From contig NZ_JADLZT010000002.1 of NCBI RefSeq assembly GCF_015453285.1, positions 310,001-374,000 on the forward strand: a stretch of DNA of 64,000 nucleotides, written 5' to 3'. The notes beneath the pieces were generated by a model. The model was given only the letters and a program-made list of their open reading frames with translations. It searched no databases and was not told the DNA's origin. The stretch is from Lysobacter niastensis (GTDB lineage: Bacteria; Pseudomonadota; Gammaproteobacteria; Xanthomonadales; Xanthomonadaceae). Numbering within the stretch: the stretch's first letter is position 1; every line of letters begins with the position of its first letter. Shown piece by piece: positions 58,213 to 64,000 of this stretch. The position numbers were made by a program, and so were the translations under genes.

Positions 58213-59436
58213 ATGAGCCACTCTTCCGCCCGGAACCGGTCCTTCCTCGCTGCCGCCATCGGTGCCGTGCTGGCGTTTGGTGCGCTGAGCCAGGTGCATG
58301 CCCAGACTGCCCAGGACCGCGCGCAGGAACGCCGCGATCGTCAGGCGCAGAAGAACCAGGGCAAGGCGGCGGCGCCCGCGGCAAACCAGTACCCCAATGC
58401 CACGCGCCAGGAACCGCCTGCCAAGGCCTCGGCCAAGGTCACGCCGAAGCTCCAGAAGATGATGAAGGCCTATGACGACGACAAGGGCGCAGACGCCCGC
58501 GCCATCGCCGACGAAATCCTCGCCAACGAAGCCGCCAACGCCTATGACAAGTCTTTCTCGGCGCAGATCGCTGGTCAGATCGCCTACGAGGCCGACGACG
58601 CGGCCGCCGCGCTGAACTATTGGAACAAGGCGCTGGAATCCAACGGCCTGGACAACAACAGCCACTTCAACCTGATGTTCACCGTGGCCCAGGTGCAGCT
58701 GCAGGAAGACAAGTACACCGAGTCGCTGGCGACGGTCGACCGCTTCCTCAAGGAGTCGGGCAGCCAGAAGCCGGAGCAGCTGATCGTCAAGGGCAACGCC
58801 CTGTATCGCCTGGAGCGTTATCCGGAAGCCGCGGCCGTGCTGAAGCAGGCCATCGACGCCAGCCCCGAGCCCAAGGCCGAGTGGCAGCAGTTGCTGATGG
58901 CTGCCTACGCCGAAGCCGGCCAGGGCGGCGAAGCCACCAAGATGGCCGAGGCCGTTGCCGCCAAGAACCCGAACGACAAGCGTGCCCAGCTCAACCTGGC
59001 CGTGATCTACCAGCAGAATGACCAGTTCGACAAGGCCGCGGCCGTGCTGGAGAAGATGCGTGCTTCCGGCCAGCTGACCGAAGACAAGGAATACCGCCAG
59101 CTCTACGCCTCCTACCTGAATATGGACGGCAAGGAGAAGGAAGCGGTGACGGTCATCAACGACGGCCTGCAGAAGGGCATCCTGAAGCCGGATTACCAGA
59201 CCTATCTGGCGATGGCGCAGGCGTATTATTTCTCCGACCAGGTGGCACCGGCGATCGACGCCTACAAGAAGGCTGCCCCCCTGGGTCCGGACGGCGAGAC
59301 CTACCTCAATCTCGCCCGCGTGCTGTGGCAGGAAGACCGCATTCCCGAGGCCAAGGAAGCCGCAAAGCAGGCGATCGCCAAGGGCGTTAAGAAGCCCGAC
59401 GACGCCAAGAAGATTCTGGCACTGCCGGCGAAGTAA
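58213..59436 (+). CDS. Periplasmic TPR protein
   Basis: 407 aa. ATG 58213 is chosen because GAGG lies seven bases before it, too close to the alternative ATG 58207. A Sec signal (residues 1-30, VHAQ) is followed by a charged linker and from residue 75 by TPR-like repeats (DAAAALNYWNKALESNG, ERYPEAAAVLKQAID, FDKAAAVLEKM, VAPAIDAYKKAA). It precedes tonB by 150 bp, hinting at a role with TonB-dependent transport, but this is not shown by sequence. Confidence 0.85.
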   Translation: MSHSSARNRSFLAAAIGAVLAFGALSQVHAQTAQDRAQERRDRQAQKNQGKAAAPAANQYPNATRQEPPAKASAKVTPKLQKMMKAYDDDKGADARAIADEILANEAANAYDKSFSAQIAGQIAYEADDAAAALNYWNKALESNGLDNNSHFNLMFTVAQVQLQEDKYTESLATVDRFLKESGSQKPEQLIVKGNALYRLERYPEAAAVLKQAIDASPEPKAEWQQLLMAAYAEAGQGGEATKMAEAVAAKNPNDKRAQLNLAVIYQQNDQFDKAAAVLEKMRASGQLTEDKEYRQLYASYLNMDGKEKEAVTVINDGLQKGILKPDYQTYLAMAQAYYFSDQVAPAIDAYKKAAPLGPDGETYLNLARVLWQEDRIPEAKEAAKQAIAKGVKKPDDAKKILALPAK

Positions 59437-59586
59437 CCGGCATCACGGAATTGCTGCAACCGGCTTGGAACTACGCCGCCGGTTTGGTATATCCTAGGAG
59501 GTTCCCGCGACCACGTTCGGCCGCGGGGATCGTTTGACGGCCCCGCGGCGCCTCGGCGTCCGGAGACACTTCCTGAGCTACGGCGC

Positions 59587-60180
59587 ATGACGCAAGACTT
59601 CGAAATCCATAAGAAAGATGACGACCGCGAAGGGCTGAACTGGGCGCGCATCGCCGGTATCACCATGGCGATCGCCGTGCATGCCGCAGCACTGCTTCTG
59701 CTGCTGGCTCCGATGGCGCCGCCGGCGCAGGACCAGCAGGAAGAAGAAGTCACCTTCGTAAACATTATCAAGCCGCCGCGTCCGTCCCCGGTTCCGCCGC
59801 CGCCGGAAGAGCCGCCGATCGTGGTCGACGAGCCGTCGCCGGTCGACGTGGCCGCTCCGCCGCCGTCGCCGCCGTCGCCGCCCGCCGCGGTGGCTGACAT
59901 CGGTTCGAGCGTGGACCCCTCGTCCAAGCGCCTGAATCCGCCCAAGTATCCGCCGACCGAGGCCCGCCAGGGCGTGGGTGGCACGGTTGTGCTGGTGATT
60001 ACCCTCGACGGACAGGGCAACGTGCTCAACGTCGAAGTCGAGAAGTCCAGCCGCAACCGCAACCTGGACCGCGCCGCAATGGAAGCCGCTCGGAAATGGA
60101 AGTTCAACCCGGAAATGCGTAACGGCGTCGGTGTACAGAGCCGCGTCCGCGTCCCGGTCGATTTCGTCCCGCCGACCTGA
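59587..60180 (+). CDS. tonB: Energy transducer TonB
   Basis: 197 aa. Membrane anchor at residues 22-44, a Pro-rich spanning linker (PPRPSPVPPPPEEPP, PPSPPSPP), and a C-terminal TonB domain (NPPKYPPTEARQGVGGTVVLVI, AAMEAARKWKFNPEMRNG). It passes proton-motive energy from ExbB/ExbD to outer-membrane receptors. First gene of the tonB-exbB-exbD1-exbD2 unit, the arrangement known from Xanthomonas. Confidence 0.95.
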   Translation: MTQDFEIHKKDDDREGLNWARIAGITMAIAVHAAALLLLLAPMAPPAQDQQEEEVTFVNIIKPPRPSPVPPPPEEPPIVVDEPSPVDVAAPPPSPPSPPAAVADIGSSVDPSSKRLNPPKYPPTEARQGVGGTVVLVITLDGQGNVLNVEVEKSSRNRNLDRAAMEAARKWKFNPEMRNGVGVQSRVRVPVDFVPPT

Positions 60181-60255
60181 TCGGGGTCACGGAACGAGTT
60201 CTAAGCAACAAGCACTAACTTTTATTCCTTTCCACGATATCCAAAGGTAAGCGTC

Positions 60256-61008
60256 ATGCTGCAGGAAACCACCACCGCCGCTGCTACCGGGGGCTCGAAC
60301 GCTGAAGCCCTCCAGCAGATGAGCTTCTCGCATCTGTTGCAAAACTTTGACTTCGTCGGCTGGGTCGTGTTCATCACGCTCGCCATCATGTCGGTTCTGT
60401 CGGTCTACTGGATCGTCGTGAACTTCATCAAGAACATGCGTCTGCGCGCCAATTCGGACCGCGTCGTCAGCACGTTCTGGGAAACGCCGAACGCGCAGGA
60501 CGCCATCCGCTTCATGGAAGAGCAGGGCCGCAGCGAGCCGTTCTCGAAGATCGCGCTCGACGCCGCCCAGGCTGCCGCTCACCACCAGCGCCACGAAGGT
60601 TCGCGCCTGGTCGAGTCGCTGAACCGTTCGGAGTTCGTGGACCGCGCCCTGCGCCAGGCCGTGACCCGCGAGTCGATGAAGCTCGAGAGCGGCCTGACCG
60701 TGCTCGCCACCGTCGGTTCGACCGCTCCGTTCGTCGGTCTGCTCGGTACCGTGTGGGGCATCTACCACGCCCTGCTGCGCCTCGGCGCCAGCGGTGAGTC
60801 GTCGATCCAGGCCGTTGCCGGCCCGGTGGGTGAAGCGCTGATCATGACCGCCATCGGTCTGTTCGTCGCCATCCCGGCGGTGCTGTCGTACAACTTCTTC
60901 GTGCGCCTGAACCGCGTCACGAACAACAAGTTCGACACCTTCGCCCACGACCTGCACGACTTCTTCGCCACCGGTTCGCGCGTTGGCGAGCAGGCCGGCA
61001 AGCGCTAA
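60256..61008 (+). CDS. exbB: ExbB-like proton channel protein (MotA/TolQ/ExbB family)
   Basis: 250 aa with three membrane helices; the family block LTVLATVGSTAPFVGLLGTVWGI and VGEALIMTAIGLFVAIPAVLSYNFF are diagnostic. It forms the pentameric inner-membrane channel with ExbD. 75 bp after tonB. Confidence 0.95.
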   Translation: MLQETTTAAATGGSNAEALQQMSFSHLLQNFDFVGWVVFITLAIMSVLSVYWIVVNFIKNMRLRANSDRVVSTFWETPNAQDAIRFMEEQGRSEPFSKIALDAAQAAAHHQRHEGSRLVESLNRSEFVDRALRQAVTRESMKLESGLTVLATVGSTAPFVGLLGTVWGIYHALLRLGASGESSIQAVAGPVGEALIMTAIGLFVAIPAVLSYNFFVRLNRVTNNKFDTFAHDLHDFFATGSRVGEQAGKR

Positions 61009-61050
61009 TCCGCAGTAACGTCTTCATCTTCGTGTAGTTGGAGTTCGGAA

Positions 61051-61467
61051 ATGGCCTTCAGTTCAGGCAACGATAGCGGCGGCCCGATGGCCGAAATCAA
61101 CGTCACCCCCCTCGTGGACGTGATGTTGGTGCTGCTGATCATCTTCATGATCACGGCACCGCTGATGACGCATAAGATCCAGGTCAAGCTGCCTGAGGCC
61201 AATCTGGACGAGAAGGCCAAGGAGACGAAGACGCCGCCGATTACCGTCGCGGTGCAGGAGAACGGCTCGTTGTATTGGAACGACGAGCCGATCACCCGCG
61301 ACCTCCTCGAGAGCCGTCTCTCGATCGAGGCGCAGAAGACCCCGCAGCCGCAGCTCAACATCCGTGGCGACCAGACCACCAAGTACCGCGTCATCGCGGA
61401 GGTGGCGAAGGTTGCCCAGACGCAGGGCATGCGCAAGGTCGGCTTCGTGGCCAAGAAAGAACACTGA
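61051..61467 (+). CDS. exbD1: ExbD biopolymer transport protein 1
   Basis: 138 aa. One N-terminal helix with the essential proton-carrying Asp23 ([16 protein letters not shown]) and a periplasmic domain (ITVAVQENGSLYWNDEPI). 42 bp after exbB. Works with ExbB and TonB. Confidence 0.95.
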   Translation: MAFSSGNDSGGPMAEINVTPLVDVMLVLLIIFMITAPLMTHKIQVKLPEANLDEKAKETKTPPITVAVQENGSLYWNDEPITRDLLESRLSIEAQKTPQPQLNIRGDQTTKYRVIAEVAKVAQTQGMRKVGFVAKKEH

Positions 61468-61482
61468 TTGGAGATTTGACTC

Positions 61483-61899
61483 ATGGCTTTCGCTTCAGGC
61501 TCCAGCAGTGGCGCGATGTCCGACATCAACGTCACGCCCCTCGTGGACGTGCTGTTGGTGCTGCTGATCATCTTCATGGTGACGGCGCCGACGTTGACCT
61601 ACCCGATCGACGTCAACCTGCCCCAGAAGTCGCTTAACCCGCCGCCCCAGGTGAAGGAGCCGCCGCCGCCGATCAGGCTGCGCATCGACGCCACGGGCCA
61701 GGTGTACTGGAACGACGCACCGCAGCCGATGTCTGTGATCCAGAATCTGATGGAAGTCGAGGTCAACCGCGACCCGACCAACCAGCCGATGCTGGAGATC
61801 GACACGAACCCGGATGCGAATTACGGCGTGCTGGCCAAGGTTCTGGCCCATGCCAAGAACGCAAAGATGGAAAAGATCGGCTTCGTCCAGAACGACTGA
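61483..61899 (+). CDS. exbD2: ExbD biopolymer transport protein 2
   Basis: 138 aa, paralogue of ExbD1, with the essential Asp22 ([16 protein letters not shown]). In Xanthomonas the second ExbD is needed for only some TonB-dependent functions (established for X. campestris). 15 bp after exbD1. Confidence 0.95.
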   Translation: MAFASGSSSGAMSDINVTPLVDVLLVLLIIFMVTAPTLTYPIDVNLPQKSLNPPPQVKEPPPPIRLRIDATGQVYWNDAPQPMSVIQNLMEVEVNRDPTNQPMLEIDTNPDANYGVLAKVLAHAKNAKMEKIGFVQND

Positions 61900-61954
61900 T
61901 CCACGGACAAGGTCGATCGACAAAAAAATATTGTCGTGATGCTTACCTGTCGTG

Positions 61955-61985
61955 AAAACGCCGCCTTCGGGCGGCGTTTTTTTTT
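61955..61985 (+). terminator. Intrinsic terminator after exbD2
   Basis: An 11-bp stem AAAACGCCGCC / GGCGGCGTTTT with loop TTCG, continued by more T residues. It separates the tonB operon from the third exbD. Confidence 0.92.
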
Positions 61986-62054
61986 GCCCTCTTGCCGACC
62001 GGCTCGGTGCAGGCGTAGCGTGGAGTCGGGCATGGGGCCCCAGGAGGTTGCGCT

Positions 62055-62459
62055 ATGGCCGTCTCCGCTTTCCCGTCCGACTCCCGCCAACGCCGCGACG
62101 TCGCGGAAATCAACATCACTCCACTGGTCGATGTATTGCTGGTCCTGCTGGTGATCTTCATGGTTACCGCCCCCGCCATGACCGGGCGCATGGACCTCAG
62201 GCTTCCACAAGCGGCGCCGCCGGATCAACGTGAACCACCGCCGCGTGTCGAGTTGCGCGTGCAGGCTCATGGCGGATATCTGCTCGACGGCCGCGCGATT
62301 GCCGCAGATGAACTACCCGATGCCTTGAACACCGTGGCACGCGCGGAACCTTCGAGCATCCTGCAGATCTCGGCCGCGGATGACGCCGACTACCAGGCGT
62401 TCGCAAGCGCTTTAGCGCAGGCGCAGCGCAGTGGCCTCAGCAACATCTCGATGCAATGA
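62055..62459 (+). CDS. Third ExbD-family protein
   Basis: 134 aa. It has the ExbD anchor with Asp26 ([16 protein letters not shown]) and a more divergent periplasmic domain (PPPRVELRVQAHGGYLLDGRAI). It lies beyond the terminator and so has its own promoter or depends on read-through. GGAG-like AGGAGG precedes the ATG. Its partner could be ExbB above or an unlinked TolQ/ExbB. Confidence 0.92.
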   Translation: MAVSAFPSDSRQRRDVAEINITPLVDVLLVLLVIFMVTAPAMTGRMDLRLPQAAPPDQREPPPRVELRVQAHGGYLLDGRAIAADELPDALNTVARAEPSSILQISAADDADYQAFASALAQAQRSGLSNISMQ

Positions 62460-62468
62460 CGCCCTGCG

Positions 62469-63224
62469 TCAACGAGAAGCCGTGAGTATCTGGAGGTAAT
62501 GGCGAATGGTCGCGTCGAGGCCCTCGTACAGGGCCTCGCCGATCAGGGCGTGTCCGATCGAGACCTCGAGGACCGAGGGCACTTCGCGCACGAACACAGC
62601 GAGGTTGTCCTGACTCAAGTCGTGACCGGCATTGATGCCGAGGCCCGCAGCAGACGCACGGCGGGCGGCATCCGCATAACGCGCTACGGCCTGTGGCTGC
62701 GAAGGCGTGCCGTAGGCTTCGGCATACGGACCGGTGTAAAGCTCGATGCGATCGGCGCCCACTTCGGCGGCGACATTGAAATCGCCGGATTCCGCATCGG
62801 CAAACAAGCTCACCCGGCAGCCCAGCGATTTCAGCTCCGCCACGAGCGGACGCAGCGCCTCGCCGTCGCGGCGGAAATCGAAACCATGGTCCGACGTGAT
62901 CTGTCCGTCGCTGTCGGGAACCAGGGTGGCCTGTGCGGGACGCACGCGCCGGCAAAGCTCGATGAAGCCGGGGTATCCCTGTCGCGCCGGCGCGAACGGA
63001 TTGCCTTCGAGGTTGTACTCGACGCCGCGCTCGCGCGTGAGTTCGCCCAGTGCAAGTACGTCGTCGGAACGTATGTGGCGCGCGTCCGGACGCGGGTGCA
63101 CGGTGATGCCATGCGCACCGGCATCCAGGCAGGTGCGTGCGGCATGGACCACGTCCGGCTCCAGGCCCCCGCGCGAGTTGCGCAACACCGCAATCTTGTT
63201 GACGTTGACGCTGAGGAACGTCAT
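62469..63224 (-). CDS. pdxJ: Pyridoxine 5'-phosphate synthase PdxJ
   Basis: 251 aa, full-length TIM barrel. Conserved segments [48 protein letters not shown] and [13 protein letters not shown] are intact. It condenses 1-deoxyxylulose 5-phosphate with 3-amino-1-hydroxyacetone phosphate in vitamin B6 synthesis. Convergent with the third exbD, 9 bp apart. Confidence 0.97.
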   Translation of the reverse strand: MTFLSVNVNKIAVLRNSRGGLEPDVVHAARTCLDAGAHGITVHPRPDARHIRSDDVLALGELTRERGVEYNLEGNPFAPARQGYPGFIELCRRVRPAQATLVPDSDGQITSDHGFDFRRDGEALRPLVAELKSLGCRVSLFADAESGDFNVAAEVGADRIELYTGPYAEAYGTPSQPQAVARYADAARRASAAGLGINAGHDLSQDNLAVFVREVPSVLEVSIGHALIGEALYEGLDATIRHYLQILTASR

Positions 63225-63258
63225 CGGTGCATCCGGCCGCGTCGAAGATCGCGCGAGT

Positions 63259-63750
63259 TTACCGGCATGCCTCGGTGCTTTGGTGATAGACCACCGGCTC
63301 CCAGTACTTCTTGTCGTACAGGCTGGCGCTCTTCAGATCGAGCAGATGCGCCGCGATCATGTACGTCGTGTTGGGCTTCACGTCGATCTCGAGCGTCTTC
63401 GACAGGTCGCGGCCGGAGCCGCGCTGGCGCAGCTGCAGATCGTTGAACTCGATCGGGTCGATCAGCTCGATGACCGTCAGCGTGTGCGGTCCGGCCGTGA
63501 CGCGGTAGCCGGGCTGGGTCGGGCCGGCCAGCTTGCCGTCGATCTCGAGCACGCGGGCACGGAACAGGTCGTTGCTGCGCGAGGCGGCATTGAAGGTGCT
63601 GATCCTGCCGCACCCCGCCGAAGCTGCGGGCGTGTCGGCCTGGCCGGCGGGCGGCGAACCGGGTTCCTGGCTGCCCGCCTGGGCGATGCCGGCACCAGCG
63701 GCCAGGCACACCAGGGACAGCGCAAGGCGGACCATCGGAGGGGCTTTCAT
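63259..63750 (-). CDS. Exported protein, 163 aa, unknown function
   Basis: Signal peptide residues 1-25 (AGIAQAGS); GGAG stands before ATG 63750. The mature part ([37 protein letters not shown]) has the strand pattern of PEGA-like or carboxypeptidase-regulatory beta modules, but no family is assigned. Upstream of pdxJ on the same strand. Confidence 0.7.
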   Translation of the reverse strand: MKAPPMVRLALSLVCLAAGAGIAQAGSQEPGSPPAGQADTPAASAGCGRISTFNAASRSNDLFRARVLEIDGKLAGPTQPGYRVTAGPHTLTVIELIDPIEFNDLQLRQRGSGRDLSKTLEIDVKPNTTYMIAAHLLDLKSASLYDKKYWEPVVYHQSTEACR

Positions 63751-63827
63751 GGGCGATCTCCGGACACGCGTCTGATGCGCCGGATGCTAGCGCGGCCGCC
63801 GGGGCGCTCCGCGTGAACGCCGGAGAT

Positions 63828-64000
63828 TCAGGCGGCCGGCGGAGCCGGCGGCTGCCCGGAATTGCGGCGTGCTTCGGCTTGCGCGCGCAGCCGGCGCAGT
63901 TCCTCGGGATCGATCATGGCGGCGGTGTCGCGGCTGCGGCTGCCGACACGCTGGGCCACCAGCGACAGCACCCAGGCCAGCAGCAGGCCGAGTGCCAGCA
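63828..64000 (-). CDS. C-terminal end of a membrane protein (gene runs off the right edge)
   Basis: About 57 codons read in from beyond the window to a TGA at 63828. A hydrophobic helix (LALGLLLAWVLSLVAQRVG) is followed by a cytoplasmic-looking tail DPEELRRLRAQAEARRNSG and a Pro/Ala-rich end. Too little is present to name it. Confidence 0.55.
   Translation of the reverse strand, partial: LALGLLLAWVLSLVAQRVGSRSRDTAAMIDPEELRRLRAQAEARRNSGQPPAPPAA

Overview
The window is GC-rich chromosomal DNA from a gammaproteobacterium of the Xanthomonadaceae/Lysobacteraceae group; Lysobacter or a close relative is my best guess. The reasons are the gene order around the replication origin (mnmE-yidC-rnpA-rpmH on the minus strand, then dnaA-dnaN-recF-gyrB on the plus strand, followed by tonB-exbB-exbD-exbD and pdxJ), the monomeric NADP isocitrate dehydrogenase, and the many exported proteins and lipoproteins. 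I see no prophage, insertion sequence, CRISPR array, tRNA or rRNA gene. Both ends cut genes: the N-terminal part of rmuC at the left and the C-terminal tail of a membrane protein at the right.

Layout, 1-15 kb: rmuC (partial), the 23S rRNA methyltransferase rlmI, a yybP-ykoY manganese riboswitch with an intrinsic terminator ahead of a TerC/Alx family gene, a rhomboid protease, and icd. Next is an unusual minus-strand pair: an amidase_2 peptidoglycan amidase followed by an alpha/beta-hydrolase/caspase fusion. Then come a DUF4344 metallopeptidase, an AraC regulator with an EamA transporter, two very small genes divergent from a LysR regulator with a perfect dyad between them, a lipoprotein methyltransferase and rluE.

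15-31 kb: a six-gene minus-strand operon in which every product has a signal peptide or lipobox (LpoB-like, 46-aa lipoprotein, YcfL-like, unknown periplasmic protein, and two tandem TPR paralogues). It is followed by an EamA transporter, an aldo/keto reductase, a receiver-histidine kinase fusion, a PKHD dioxygenase, a sulfotransferase-like protein, hrpB and tatD.

31-45 kb: a ToxR/CadC-type regulator with TPRs flanked by two paralogous small exported proteins, a YadG/YadH-type ABC exporter, ferredoxin-NADP reductase, two FG-GAP/VCBS repeat proteins facing an exported protein plus lipoprotein pair, a TAP-type hydrolase, and a NatAB-like ABC exporter.

45-64 kb: a lipoprotein with a TonB C-terminal domain and the origin region. 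Putative DnaA boxes lie upstream of dnaA and in the dnaA-dnaN spacer, which also has an AT-rich tract. Three parS centromere sites lie just after dnaN and inside recF. Downstream are gyrB, an M48 peptidase, a TPR protein, the TonB-ExbB-ExbD energy-transduction operon, a third exbD after a terminator, and pdxJ. Transcription diverges at rpmH/dnaA, as expected for genes read away from an origin.

The best candidates for undescribed biology are the amidase plus hydrolase-caspase pair and the six-gene envelope operon. No database search was possible; family names rest on motifs and recalled family sequences.
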